Part shown: positions 1 through 12,259 of the stretch, in pieces
Layout of the letters: each line of letters begins with the position of its first letter
How positions within the stretch are numbered: position 1 is the first letter of the stretch
Source: Pohlia nutans
Taxonomy: Eukaryota > Streptophyta > Bryopsida > Bryales > Mniaceae
DNA length: 64,000 nt
NCBI GenBank assembly: GCA_022496805.1
Contig: CM040096.1
Location: 14,013,501 to 14,077,500, forward strand
Direction: 5' to 3'
Notes under the pieces: generated by a model
Database searches by the model: none
Seen by the model: the letters and a program-made list of their open reading frames with translations, nothing else
What the model was told of the DNA's origin: nothing
Position numbers and translations under genes: made by a program

Positions 1-2589
1 AAAATAGATAGATGTATTCACAGATACAACGTGACCACAATCCAGATCCCAAGCAAAGCTTCTGATATTATAAAATCCTCAATGGGGACTGTTCCTTAGG
101 TCAGCATCTGACAAAAAGAGCAAGGATGGACCAGTTATTAGCCAGTGAGCCAGGGCTGCAACTGTACATACTGCATAAGTTTACCCAATAACTACCATAG
201 TGTTCAGCGAAGGTGGGAAATATTTGGCTCTTTAGCAAAAAGGGCTAAGGACCGATGGCATTTTTCAGCCTTAAGGACCGATGGCATTTTTTATTTTTTA
301 TTTTTTTTACTACCCAAGGCTGCATGCACTGTGGAAGTGTGGCCAACGGGCTACAGTGGTGGATTTCATGAAGATCACACTAGGCGATGGAGGCATAGAA
401 GATAGAAACTCCGATCTCCTTGCGAAGCCGGAGTGAATATAGTGTCTGTTCGTCTTGACAATGAGCCAATGCCCACCGGGCAAAGGAACATTGGTACAAG
501 ACTACTCTCCCCTTCCGGGAATAGACACTTTAGTAACCAGAAACTAGTAAAAGTAACCCACAGTAGCCATTATCAAGTATTTACATCATTTGTAATGGTA
601 TAAAACGAGGTTTATTATGTTGATGGTCGCCAAGTCATGGTTCCTAGGTTGGTTGGAGAAGGATGTTTGTGTTACAATTATACGGTCCGGGTTCGATTCC
701 CGTTGGGTCCGTTTGAGTGTTAATGTAATATTCATGACTTGGTGCTGCTAGTGAGTTTATCATAGGCAGGAAAATTGTACCAACCGGAGGCATAGAACCT
801 TTAGTAAACCGTGGCTAAGTTGTTTTATTTTTCTCGTTTTTGGCTTGAGATATGAGCAAATGGCAGCAATGTGGCTGCCTCCTTAACTTAAAATTTAGTA
901 AAATGGATAAACAATACCATGTTGAACAAGTCAGAAAGGTACAACACACAAAAATTGCAAAATTGTATTCCTTTATTCATGCCACTTGAATTTAGCACCT
1001 TGAGGTATAAGCTAGTCAAAGGCTAGTTCAAAAACGCCGTTGAAATTCTCATAAATACCATCACAAAGGAAACATTAAAACCAAGCTCAAACCAAACAAC
1101 TACACTAAGCCAACAACTATGACAAAACCTAAACAAACCCACTAGATTCCCATTAGACGTGCACGTCACTCACCGTTCTTCCAACCTTCAATAGCCTCAT
1201 CAAAAGGGAAGTTATGTAGATTTTTTTTTAATATATATATATTTTTTTAAATTTAAATTTAATTTTTTTGTATAAACACAAACACACGAATCCAGGTGGT
1301 CCAACGATTTGTTTTTGAACTAAATTGCTGAAGAATTCTCCAACACTGCAATAATGCAAAAAGCTCGGGAGCAGGTGAATACAGGCGTTGTGGGCAGACG
1401 TGAGGACTACCAAAGGTGGCTGACAACAGGTCACGATGACGTCACTGGGGTCTAGGGCAGACTCAACCAGCCTGGCAATCAGGCCACGCATCATGCAACT
1501 GTGGAGAGCATCAAGTGATTATTTCCAAAAAAAAATCTCAATTTCCTTTGTTGCGATTAGCCACATGAAACATAGACAAAGCCACCTGGCGATAATTCGC
1601 TCAATTTAACTTCGCTGATAAGGTAACTATACTTTAAAGCGTTCACCTTACCAATTGAGCCTATTTACACACATAAACGGAAAATATTTTCAGTGGGTCT
1701 TAATAGCAAGTTCAAGAGGATTCCGATGTACTTTAGCATGCATTATTTGAACACTGTATGAATAAGTTATGAATTTCCAAAGTGGTGACTATAGGTTGAC
1801 CTTAAAGTGACCCTAAAGTCTGATGTTCAGATTGTGCACATTCTCATCAACACTAGGGTGTCGGAATCTACTTATTATGGAAGATTGAGCTATGTACACT
1901 TTAAGGAAATGGTCGCTTTTAGATATAGTTACCTTAGTGTTTGCAAATCATCCCTCTTAATATAAGGTCGCAATTAAATACCATACCGGACCCATATCAT
2001 CACTTCAGTAGGTTGCTGCAGCACTGGCTGTGACACTTACTGTCTCATTTTCATTGGGAAGAAACCAAAAGAAGATTTCATAGCAAAATGGAAGTTAAAA
2101 TTTACAACCAATCCCTGACATGAGCATATTCCATAGGGACAGACCACTATCAACACTAAAAACTAGGGTCCTACCTGTAAGTAATACGACATCTGAGAAA
2201 TAGATTCATCACATGAAATTAGTGGAATAGAGAGAAAATGAGCAGTCATACTATTTACGGACAATGCCTAATTCTATATATGTCAAAAGAAGAAGATTCT
2301 ATGGATAATTTAGTTGAGCAATAGCAATACCACAACTCCTCAATTAAATTTTGGTATGTGGATGTATGATATGATGCATGCATGCATGATAGTTTTCCAT
2401 GAATACGTTTTCTGTCAACTCTCACTCAAAATTGGATGTGGAATTCTTTCAAGATGGGATTTCCTGTTGCAATGAATAGCGGCATGCCATAGCATAGAAT
2501 CACGTACTTACGCTATGATTTGATATACAGAATTTTATTTCTAGTCACGCTAGGCTGGTCTCCTCATACCCCAAACAAATCCTCAGAAA
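1..2589. other. Intergenic, no gene recognised
   Basis: AT-rich with one SINE-like head at 630-760 and a sequence at 415-475 shared with 19960-20010. A TGACGTCA palindrome occurs at 1437-1444. The small frames (145-405, 1228-1494) have no recognisable product. Confidence 0.6.
630..760 (+). repeat. tRNA-like SINE head
   Basis: A perfect B box GGTTCGATTCC (690-700) follows an A-box-like TGGTTGGAGAAGG (650-662) at tRNA spacing. No 7-bp acceptor stem could be formed, so it is not called as a tRNA gene. Confidence 0.4.
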
Positions 2590-3418
2590 AACCATTAAAA
2601 TAAGAACAGAAGAAACATAAGGGGGCCCCCTACACGATCTCCGGCTCCCCACGTTCCCCACGTTCCCGGATGACGTCAACTGGGCCGTAGGGGGCCGTGC
2701 CGCCGCTTTCCACCACTACCGACCACCCTATTGTACCTACCGACCTGCCCCGTCGTACACGACGATTCTGCGACGGAACGTCGTCTCCACGACGGAATGT
2801 CGTCGTCAGGTCACCATTCCAGGAGAAACGGTCGTCCTCCCTGCACCCCGGTGCGCCACCGGAGGCTGCAATTTGCCTCTGTTTTTTGTATATTTGTTTT
2901 TGTTTTCCGGGGTTTTCTTTTTTGTCTGGTTTGTTTGTTGGCTGGCCATTGTGGAGCTTGATCTGCCGGCTTGGAAGGTTCAGGGCGCTGGACGGAGCGG
3001 GTAGGATTCGTCGAGAGACTTCCATAGGGCCGCAAGCTGGGTGTTGTTGTTGGCGGCGGTTATAATTTTGGCAGTGAATTTTCGAAGTAGAAAACAACGA
3101 GACTTCATTGGTTTCGTAGATTCACGCGCCTCGCTCGCTCTTTTGTTCTCTTGTAGTAGACTTCACAACCATCCTTGCATAAGCTTTGCAGTCTTAAGCT
3201 TTCTTGTGTGACGAACTCGAGCTCCTTGCTTCTGGAAGATTCTGGAACCCTAGTTTCTGTGTTTATTGGAATTGGAGTGTGCGGGAATCCTTTGAGGGAG
3301 AAGCAGTGTAGTTCCTTTTTATTTTTTTAGTTTTTTAGTTTTTTTCTTCTTCTTGGAGTTGTGATCAGTTGTAGAGCAGCAAGAGGGAATAGTTTTGTTC
3401 GATCTTGTGCTACCAGCT
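2590..3418 (+). promoter_or_regulatory. Probable promoter and 5' UTR region of CYP40
   Basis: This stretch is GC- and CpG-richer than its surroundings. It holds a palindromic bZIP-type TGACGTCA (2671-2678), a repeated ACGACGGAAYGTCGTC-like motif around 2755-2810, a TATAAT stretch near 3061 and the heat-shock element at 3230. Reading frames of 120-155 codons exist on both strands here, but they look like by-products of high GC and have no recognisable domain. The extent of the promoter is inferred. Confidence 0.45.
3229..3248 (+). promoter_or_regulatory. Four-unit heat-shock element upstream of CYP40
   Basis: TTCTGGAAGATTCTGGAA spans 3230-3247. It is TTC, GAA, TTC, GAA, each separated by exactly two bases, the canonical alternating nGAAn array bound by HSF trimers. 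It sits about 170 bp before the start codon, so it is either in the proximal promoter or the 5' UTR; the transcription start cannot be placed. A weaker two-unit site (GAATTTTC, 3076-3083) lies further upstream. Heat induction fits an Hsp90 co-chaperone. Confidence 0.75.
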
Positions 3419-6400
3419 ATGAGTGCGGAGGTAGTCGCAGCATCACCAGCAGCAACTATGGTGTCGAAGAACAACCCGAAGGTTTTCTTTGATATGAGTA
3501 TAGGCGGCGATATGGAAGGCCGGATCGTGATCGAGCTTTTTGCGGATGTTGTGCCTAGAACTGCCGAGAATTTTCGCGCTCTTTGCACGGGCGAGAAAGG
3601 CATTGGGCCAGTCACAGGGCGGCCGCTGCATTTTAAAGTATGGCGGTAAACAATCCATGGTGTTTTATAGCAGCTCCTCTTTTGTTCAGGATCTTGTTGT
3701 CCTTGCTCATCGGATTGTAGTATTGCCGTTATTGTGAATCTCGTGTAGGAAAGTAGGAATTAATTCGAACTGGCCTTGGCCGTTTAGATAGACGCGGGGT
3801 GGTGGTTTGATGATTACTTCGCCGTAATTGGTTTTGCTGAAAATGCTGGCACAAATCCTAGCTCTTCCCGTGCCGCAAACCCTTTTAGAAATTTCTGGTT
3901 GTCGTTGTGAGAGAGAACTAACATTACCTGTTATGCGGTAATAGCGAGCGAATAGGTATTACTACAAGTAGGATAAGTGCAATTGCTAGAGCTCGTTTGT
4001 TGGTCAGGTGATAGGTTTTAGTTTTCCTATATTTGTATATCTGTTTCTGAGATTTTTGTGTAGGATTATGAAACTCTCGTCTCAAAGGTCTTAGAATATG
4101 GAAGTATCACTTTTGCTATTGATGAATTAGGCAGGCATGCTTTGGTATTCTTACTTCTTATGATTAGGAAATGCGTCGTGGATGGTTAAAGTCTTCCATT
4201 GTATGCAGGCTTTAGAAGCGTGCCATCCACTGATGCACCCGTCTGGCTGCCCATTCCTGTTGACTGACCAGCTTTGTATCCTGTATTATATACTGGATGC
4301 TCTCCTTCCAACAGGGCACCATTTTTCATAGAGTAATAAAAGGCTTCATGATTCAAGGCGGAGATTTTGAGAACTCTAATGGGACTGGTGGTGAGTCCAT
4401 CTACGGGAAGAATTTCGAGGACGAAAATTTTCAAATGAAGCATGAACGGAAGGGTGTGCTATCCATGGCGAACGCAGGACCAAATACTAATGGATCCCAG
4501 TTTTTCATTACTACTAATCGTACTCCGCACCTCGATGGGAAGCATATTGTGTTTGGTAAGGTATTGAAGGGCATGGGAGTCGTGCGTTCCATTGAGCACC
4601 AGCCAGTGGACAGTGCTTCCAATCTTCCCTTGCTGGATGTGCGCATCGAGGACTGCGGCGAGCTGCCGGAAGGTGCTGATGATGGCGTCGTAGGTATGCG
4701 CTTGTGTTTCTTGAATGCGGTCTATTCTGCTTGTTTATTGTTCCGTTCCTCTGTTTATTCTTGCTTTTGAACGTTGAATCTCTGATACACGGTGGGCTCT
4801 TATGTCTTTTTTGAGGTGAGCTTGACACTAAAAATCTTTTCTTCCTATGCCAGCGTCTTCGGAAGTGAGACGCTTTTTTTTATCTTGTGATTTTAAGTTG
4901 TATAAATCAATGCAGTGATGAACAATTTTCGATTCCAGGATTCACACAAGACGGGGATAAATATCCGGATTGGCCCTCAGACTTGGACTCGCAACCAGCT
5001 GATGCAGCCTTTTGGGAGGCAGCAGTTGATTCTTCCCGCGGCTATGGCAATGAATATTTTAAGGTGACTACTGAACCAAATCGTTCTAATATGAAACCGA
5101 CTAAATCGTTTTTAGTAGCGTCTTCAATTACATCCTCTGGCCATATGTTCGAGGTCGTGTTTTTGTGGGGTCATAGAAGCATGGTAATTTTGTGTGCAGA
5201 AAGGAGATTACAAGACCGCACTAAGGAAGTATCGTAAGGCTTTACGGTACCTGGATGTATGCTGGGAGAAAGAGGAGCTCGATGAAAGTAAGTTTCTGAG
5301 GCTTTTCAAAGAAGGTATTTCTTAAGTTTCGTATTGGGATACAGGTGGCATGGTTTTAGTCTGATGGCTGACATAATACTGTTTTGCGGTTGTTGTAGCA
5401 AGAAGCAATTCGCTACGCAAGATGAAGTCACTTATATTGACCAATAGTGCTGTGAGTTTACCTCATCTCAGATGACTGACGTTGCTGTTTCCCACGTATT
5501 GTTTTTTTAACGAATAGCTTTTTAAAACTGCATGTGCATTGATAGCGAGGTGTACTGTTCAGTTGTTTGTGCAATCAAGTTTTAGGTTATGCTTCTGCGG
5601 ATTTCTTATGTGGTTTTGTGGTGCTGGTGACAGGCTTGCAAGTTGAAACTTGAAGATCCTCAAGGTGCATTGACTGACTGTGAATATGCCATGCAAACCG
5701 GAGTTGATAATGTCAAAGCACTCTTCCGCCAAGGCCAGGTGATTTTTTCTGTGTGGTGAAGCATTATTGTGGGCTTTGTGGAGAAGTCCTGGGATCGCCT
5801 GAGATTCGTTTGCCTCATGCACTACCATTTCAATAGATATCAGATTAGTCATATTATTATGGTAAATAATCTGCAATTCCTGAAGCATCATTCAATCTTA
5901 TCTATATCGCAGGCTCACATGGCGATGGGTGACATTGATTCAGCACTGATGAGCTTAACCAAAGCCTCAAACATTGAACCAAATGACCGTAAGTGAATTC
6001 GTTCCTGTCTGGGTCACAGTGTTTCAACTTTTACGTAGAACAGAATTGCTGAGTTTTGCCATGACAAGTGTCTTTGTCGGTGATCTGCATTGCATAAAAT
6101 TTTGTGCAGAAGGTGATATTACGATGTTATTTTGTCGACTTGTTCTTCTCCCATACTAGGTCTAAACGTCTTTGTAGGTTTTGAGATGTGAAAATTCTCA
6201 CGAGTGTGCTTGGGTATTTACTGCTGGGAAATATTCTTCTTGAGGTGTTTTTTAGGATTGGTGATTTTGTTTACAGTCACAATACTTGCTGATGGTTTCT
6301 GATCCATATCTTTGCAGCTGGAATTAAGAGAGAGCTAGCAGCTGTTAGGAAAAAGGTGGGTCTATCTTAGCCAATTTCGTTTTACTTAGATGGTTTGTCC

Positions 6401-6600
6401 AATGCATAATTACTACGAAGAGGCTGGTGGAGGTCGGGCATTCATGCACCAGATAGAGGATTTATCTCTGATGACGATTAGGATTTTTGTGTGCAATTGA
6501 ACATGTTTCTGTTTTTTTTCTTGCTAATGTTATTTCATGCTTCCAGATCAATGAGCGGAACGATAAGGAGAAGAAGTCCTATGCACGAATGTTCAAATAG
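3419..6600 (+). CDS. CYP40: Cyclophilin-40 (peptidyl-prolyl isomerase with TPR domain), 9 coding exons
   Basis: Exons: 3419-3637, 4315-4693, 4939-5063, 5200-5287, 5399-5451, 5634-5738, 5913-5988, 6318-6355, 6547-6600. The joined frame is 378 codons plus TAG, close to the usual 360-370 of plant CYP40. All introns are GT-AG. The start is the first ATG after an in-frame TGA at 3362. Residues 1-190 are a cyclophilin domain: [13 protein letters not shown] gives Arg79, Phe84 and Gln87 of the isomerase site, with Phe137 after it. The cyclosporin-contact Trp of cyclophilin A is His145 (TPHLDGKH), as is typical of CYP40 and known to weaken drug binding. Residues about 228-345 form TPR repeats ([38 protein letters not shown]), which in this family bind the Hsp90 C-terminus. 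The C-terminus is basic and charged. By family knowledge it is a cytosolic/nuclear Hsp90 co-chaperone; in Arabidopsis (SQUINT) it promotes AGO1 function and miRNA activity. A perfect heat-shock element lies upstream. Family identity and exon structure are near certain. Confidence 0.97.
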
Positions 6601-6640
6601 GAAGTCTTTTCAATTTTGACAGGTGATATACGTCTCCTTG

Positions 6641-7220
6641 TTAACCCCTAACTGCCTAATCGACCATATATGGTCGATCCAAAATTTCAGAGTTTAAAAA
6701 AAGTTCAGCCCACTTTAAACGTCCATAACTTTTGCAAAAATAACAATTTTTGAGCGTCATTTTTTTTCCCTTGTAGATATTGAAACTGAGCAACTTTTCC
6801 AGAAAGAAATTCTGAAAAAACGTTTACCGATTTTCCTCTAAAGCCCTCAAAGTGACAGCATCTCAAATTGTCACAATTTTGAAAATCAGCCCGGAATGGA
6901 ATCCTTAAGTTTTCTACCAAATAAGATTAGTTCTAAGATGAACAAGGTAACCACCATATAAAACCAATGTTTTTGACCTATCATACTTGATTCCAAGTCA
7001 AAATGACTAAACATGTATTTTTTATGAATTTTCAAAGAAAATTCTTATAAATTGATTATTAAATAATTCATAGCATTTTTCCAAAATTTAACCGTATGGA
7101 TGTTGTCTTACTGTTGTGCTCTACATATGTTTAAAAATTGAAAGCTCATAAAAGTTGAGTAAGGTGGACATTATGACACATCTAGCATGTCAAGAAAACC
7201 CTTGGGCACTTAGGGGTTAA
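6641..7220. mobile_element. TTAA-bounded TIR element A
   Basis: It begins TTAACCCCTAACTGCC and ends with the inverted counterpart of TTAACCCCTAAGTGCCC. A perfect 16-nt palindrome (CGACCATATATGGTCG, 6661-6676) lies 20 nt inside the left end. No coding capacity. It starts 40 bp after the CYP40 stop, so it may be in that gene's 3' UTR or downstream region. Confidence 0.75.
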
Positions 7221-8377
7221 TGCTGAGATAGATTTGTTTACCTCACCTTTTTTTAATCGAATTGATTAGGATTTAACAAATGTCCTTCGGCCCAGACAAT
7301 ACTCAGAGACCGCTATAAGCAGACGATTAATACACCCACCGTCGTGATCTAAATCATTGTTAATCGAATATCGACCAGATGTCTTGTATACTTCACGAAG
7401 GGTATTGAGTTATTTCAGTCGAATGGTATAGGTGTGTGCAGAAATGGACTCACTGTTAACCACTTCTTTACAATAGCATCAATGGATAAGAAAGCTTCTG
7501 GGTTTAGTTGCTACTATTTGTTGAAGGATTGTAGTTATGTTTGTGTATTGCAGGAATGCAGTTGCAGATGAAAATGACTTACACGAAGTGTGAGGCCACG
7601 AAGTCCATTTACATATGAGACATTTCGTAGACGAATCTTGAGGGTTGCAAGATAGGGTTCGTGCCACCTTCTAAAATTCCCTTGGAATTTCTATATATGT
7701 AAGCTGCATCATTTACTATGCAATCAAAGGTCCCACATGATTTTCTTTTTTCCTGATCCTGTATAATACGATGATGCAGCTCATCTCACCTCTTTAAAAT
7801 CAGTAACCTTGATTGCATGTTCTTTAGCTGCGAGTTGAAACTTTTTTCTCTGTTGTCGGCATCAAAAAGAGTTGTTTTGCGAAAAGGAAGTCTGTAATGG
7901 AACTTGAAGCGGAATTGTGAAGTTGGTTTGAAGCAACACAACTTTCGCCATTGAGCCTACATTTCTGGCAATCCAAGTTGTGTACATTTGTGTGCATAGA
8001 TTTCTGAGTTGTTTACATTCCATATTCATTCCATACGAGGGAAGAAGCCATCATCACACAAGGGACTGGGAGCCAGAAACGTACACAAAAATGATGCGAG
8101 TGAAGTGCCATGAGTCCATGACTGACCCAACACCGTACAAATGCGTAAGGACGTTGGAAGTGCAGGAAGTATGATGACTGCGAGCTTCCTCATGAATGCT
8201 GTCCTTTCAGAAAGTACAATCACTTCACATTTGAAGATGATTATCATCCAATTTGGATGAGGAGCATGCGGAATTGATTACGCCCAGAGGGTCTTTAATG
8301 CCATAGCCTAGTTGCCTGCCTGAAATGCACGTGACAATACAGAATTCATAAACATTGTGACAATTTAGGGTTGCTTC
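7221..8377. other. Intergenic or CYP40 3' flank
   Basis: No coding region recognised. If CYP40 transcription reads past element A, its 3' UTR could extend here; no clear poly(A) signal distinguishes the options. Confidence 0.5.
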
Positions 8378-8742
8378 AGGGCCGCTTCACACTATGGCCG
8401 TCCAAGTCGAGAGGCTGTGGGATTGAGTGGCCAAACTTTGTTGAGAGTTTAAAGAAATGGGCTGAAAATAGGTGTTAAAATATAGTTTTTATTTTTTATG
8501 AAAACAAATCGATGGCTTCTCGACCATAGTTTGGGTTTCTATTCCCGTTCGATCCAAACTTCCTTCGAGAGTCCGTCAACCTTGGTCAGAAAGTGTTGCC
8601 ATGTAGGCATTTTGAAGGGCAACGGCCTTTGGACTTTGACCTCTAGTGTGATGGGTCGAGTGGCTGAATTCTTGGTTTCTTGCAATCCGATTGGTGGAAA
8701 TCGATAGCCTCTCGACCTTCGGCCATAGTGTGAAGTGGCCCT
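8378..8742. mobile_element. 365-bp TIR element with AGGGCC ends
   Basis: AGGGCCGCTTCACACTATGG at the left is matched by the inverted AGGGCCACTTCACACTATGG at the right; the arms continue to about 45 bp (GGTCGAGAGGCT). No target duplication is evident, so superfamily is open; ends are hAT-like. A stray copy of the inner arm follows at 8745-8775. Confidence 0.65.
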
Positions 8743-8850
8743 CATAATGGCTGAAGGTTGAGAGGCCGTCGATTTGTCAAATTTTACCAGGGTTTTTTTC
8801 TTTTGGTTTTTGGGTCATCTAACTTTGGGCAACAATAGAATTAACAGAAT

Positions 8851-9247
8851 GAGTGTCTCAAAGTGGAAACTCACTTCATACTCGCCTTAGACTCATTTTG
8901 AGTTCAAAAGGATTGCAAAACTAGTCTATAATGAGTTGGAGAATAATCTAAAGCAACACCTTGCATTATCCGTGAGAGTGCAACTCATGACCTCCCCAAT
9001 GTTCCCACAAGTTCCCTCATGTCTAAAAGGCTATTCATGAAGGTCCAATGAAGTATTTATGTACTCGCCTTAGACTCATTTTGAGTTCAAAAGGATTGCA
9101 AAACTAGTCTATAATGAGTTGGAGAATAATCTAAAGCAACACCTTGCATTATCCGTGAGAGTGCAACTCATGACCTCTCCAATGTTCCCACAAGTTCCCT
9201 CATGTCTAAAAGGCTATTCATGAAGGTCCAATGAAGTATTTATGTAC
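8851..9247 (-). repeat. SINE-like repeat with a 183-bp tandem duplication
   Basis: The 183-bp segment at 8881-9063 is repeated at 9064-9246 with one or two differences. The family recurs at 49020-49125 and 51535-51755. On the minus strand it carries a GAGGTCATGAGTTGCAC box like the B box of tRNA-derived SINEs. Confidence 0.65.
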
Positions 9248-9322
9248 AATCCATGTGTGATATTGATATTATTGGAGTAGAGACTCCGCATAGTTTCAAT
9301 AGAAGACCTAACTTCTTTTTGG

Positions 9323-10672
9323 TTAACCCCTAAACATTCTCACCCTTTTCAGATTAGGCAGTTTTTCAAAGATGCATTATAAAATGCAACTAAGAGGGAG
9401 ATTTTCAACTTGATGAATGAATAAAAGTTGTACATTATGAATTTTAGATTCTATCCATACAGTTAGATTTGCGATTGCTATCACCAATATTTGTGTATAA
9501 ATTTTCAAACTTAAAATTTAGAGCTCTTTTGTAATATGATTACAAATAAGATATTGACAATCTAATAATGAAATATTTTGGGATGGGTTGAAATGTAATA
9601 CTCTAAGTGTAGTGATTTTTGCAGATTTTTTGGTTGCTTAATTTTAGTACTTGGCTTTTTCAAGAGCACTTTTAGACTAAAATCTTCGAAATTTTGGGTG
9701 GAACACTACAACATGAAATGAGGCATAAAAATTTCACAAATCATACCCTTTCTAATCGGATCACACATGTGCGAAGGGTGATTGCAAGCTACGGTCTACC
9801 AAGTGGGGAGTGCAGCTTGTGCAGCTAAAGACCATGCAGCTCGTGCACTAGCGTAGTAATGCGCACCTCTCAACTTTCAATTAGATCAAAAATTTCACCA
9901 TCCCAAATAGGGTTTATGCTAATACTTTCACTTTAGCAATTGTTAAGTTAATTTCAAGTCTTTGGGCATTACTCAATAGCCTTTTCTGTTTTTTACCGAG
10001 TAGGGGTAATTAGAGCCTTTTTTACATAACATCCTTAGCTAGGTTTTATGAAAAATGCATTTGATATCCCACCTCTGAAATTGAACCATTATTTCATTTC
10101 CAAAAAAAAAAATCCAAAAAAAAGTTTTAACTGCACGAAAATCTTAAAAAACAAAAACATCACCAAACAATTAATTAAAAAATAAGTAAGCGTAGTACCC
10201 AAAAAAATAAAATATGGTACCTTTGTACACACTTGTGGTATGTTGCTATAAATTTTTGAAGTTCAATTTTGACCCCCTTCTAGCATTTCCCATAAAATAG
10301 GTGCACTTTTGACAAGCGACATGCTACCAAATCTAAGTAGAAATGCTTAATTTGGATAGAAAGATTGAAAATTTGCAAACTTTATTGTGGTAGACATCTT
10401 AACTTTAGAATTCTAGAAACAATGCAATTTGTTTCGTCACAAAATTCCATTCCAATATTTATTGATGATTTTCCAAAGATTGGGTAAGTGCACAAATTTG
10501 CATGCCGCGACAAAAAGTTTGGGTGACCGTAGCTTGCAACCACCCCGAAGCTAACTTCCCATAAAAGTTTCAGTAAAAAATCCACACTGCAAAAAGTGCA
10601 TGATGGATGAGAAATCGGAGTTCAAATCCGTACATCATGCAAAATATGCATGGTTGGGCGGTTAGGGGTTAC
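9323..10672 (+). mobile_element. TTAA-type element B (family 1), interrupted by another transposon
   Basis: Left end is TTAACCCCTAAACATTCTC; right end reads inward TAACCCCTAACCGCCCAACC. A hairpin CATGCA-AAATA-TGCATG lies at 10636-10652. Minus the nested 770-bp insert it is about 575 bp and aligns along its length with element M at 59481-60063. It has no coding capacity. Confidence 0.8.
9776..10545. mobile_element. 770-bp TIR transposon nested in element B
   Basis: Inverted ends are GGGTGATTGCAAGCTACGGT and GGGTGGTTGCAAGCTACGGT. It is flanked by the direct 4-bp duplication CGAA (9772-9775 and 10546-10549). The unoccupied counterpart in element M reads CACATGCACGGAGCTAAC, which confirms the insertion point. 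The superfamily is not assigned. A second, inverted copy is at 38190-38966. Confidence 0.85.
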
Positions 10673-12259
10673 CTCAAATGTCATACAAGTGAATGAAGTG
10701 GCCTTTTTCTTCCACTATGTGTGGCTCACGAAATCCTAGTTGGGCGTGCAACCGGCATGTACTACTACCTTGGTGGCTACATGGGGTGACAATTTTCTCA
10801 TCATATTTCCACATGGTGATTCTTCCAATGGATATGTGAAACAAACTAGTCCTAAAAAGCCAAAAAAAAAACCCTAAATTCCACCAATCACATTGCAAGA
10901 AAGCTATAAATTAGCCTTGCGAAAGTTAAAGACCGTCGCCTTCCAAAATGCCTGCATCGCAATTCTTTTTGACCATTTTGGCGTTAAGGTGATGGACTCT
11001 CTCGGGATAATGGAAACCCAATTCAAAGTCGAGAAGTTGTCAAATTATTTTGATAACTAGTGGGATTTTTAATTTTATAAAAGGTTTGGCTGATTATTAT
11101 TCCAAATTATAATCATATCTTCACAGTTTATAGAATCTACCCTCAAAATGGACACCAAAGGTAGCACATGTGAACTTGGTCTTGGTGGCCCAATTGGCAA
11201 CACTTCCCCCAACATACTCTTCATTCATATTGGCCATTCGGGCTAGAGTCACACACACATACTTTTTTTTTTTCTCTCTCATATTTTCATATAAAATCTT
11301 TACGTATTTAAGACTTTTTCAAAGTACATGTGGGCTTCAACACTACTAAAAAAAGTTGTGCTTGGGCACTAAACTACAATACGAGAACATGGTGCTAGGG
11401 CATTACGTTCTTGCACTATAGCTTGATGTCTAAGTACGACTTTTCTATTATTGCAAATACATCAATTTTGTTTAAAAACATGAAAATTTCATACAAATTC
11501 AAAAGATTCTTTAGGTGGTACGTGAGGAATATTGTTTGTATTCCAATAACCTTCTTTGATTCCAACTAAGTTGTCAGCACAAGTGGCACAATCTACTTAT
11601 ATATTCAAGGAGGGTGTTTTTTGGGTATATATATATATGTATGATCACCAAGACGATTCCATGTGGAATTCATGTTTAATTTTAGTTTTTTACGTTATCA
11701 CTACAATACAATTTTGGAGGAAATGGTTTTGCTTATTTTTAATTTGACCATTGTACCTTTTTAGCTTTTCACTTTTATCATTAGACTACTGAGATGGTTT
11801 TGCTTGGCAATTATTTCATGATTTTTAATTTAAAAAAATTGAACAAATCTCTGTTGAAGAAGGATTCATATAGAATTTGTCTTTACTTTAAGTTTTTTTA
11901 CTTTTATCGTTAGATTTTGCATACAACTCATGTTATCGATTATTACATAAACCTTTGTTCTACTACATAAAACCTTTATTCAACTACAAACAACTATATA
12001 TCAATGCAAACGCATGCCGATGGCCAGTGTTGACCCATTAGTATTACATTCAATCCTTTTTTCTTTTTCATTCTTCAAAGAGTGCTAAACTAGCAACACA
12101 AAATAATATGATGGAATCACATAATTCTACATTCATCCGTATTTTGGGTAGAAAAAAATGTTCATGGGTATTTTAATGTTATTTTCATTCAAACCTAACG
12201 ATTTCATCCAATATTTTATTAAAAATTGAAGATATTTTGGCAATCTAGTTATTAGTCGT
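10673..12259. other. Intergenic, repeats only
   Basis: AT-rich. It contains the MITE at 11338-11457 and a block at 11155-11245 (GAACTTGGTCTTGGTGG) repeated at 46240-46330. No gene seen. Confidence 0.6.
11338..11457. mobile_element. Imperfect-palindrome MITE, CACTA-like ends
   Basis: The left end CACTACTAAAAAAAGTTGTG is mirrored by an inverted AATAATAGAAAAGTCGTAC. The interior is also imperfectly inverted (CTTGGGCAC...CAAGAAC). About 115 bp. Confidence 0.5.

Noticed and set aside
640..720. A functional tRNA gene
   Set aside because: A perfect B box is present, but there is no paired acceptor stem, and the cloverleaf cannot be drawn.
2630..3097. 155-codon minus-strand frame, overlapped by a 122-codon plus-strand frame
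   Set aside because: GC-rich upstream region of CYP40; no domain, low-complexity composition and competing frames on both strands.
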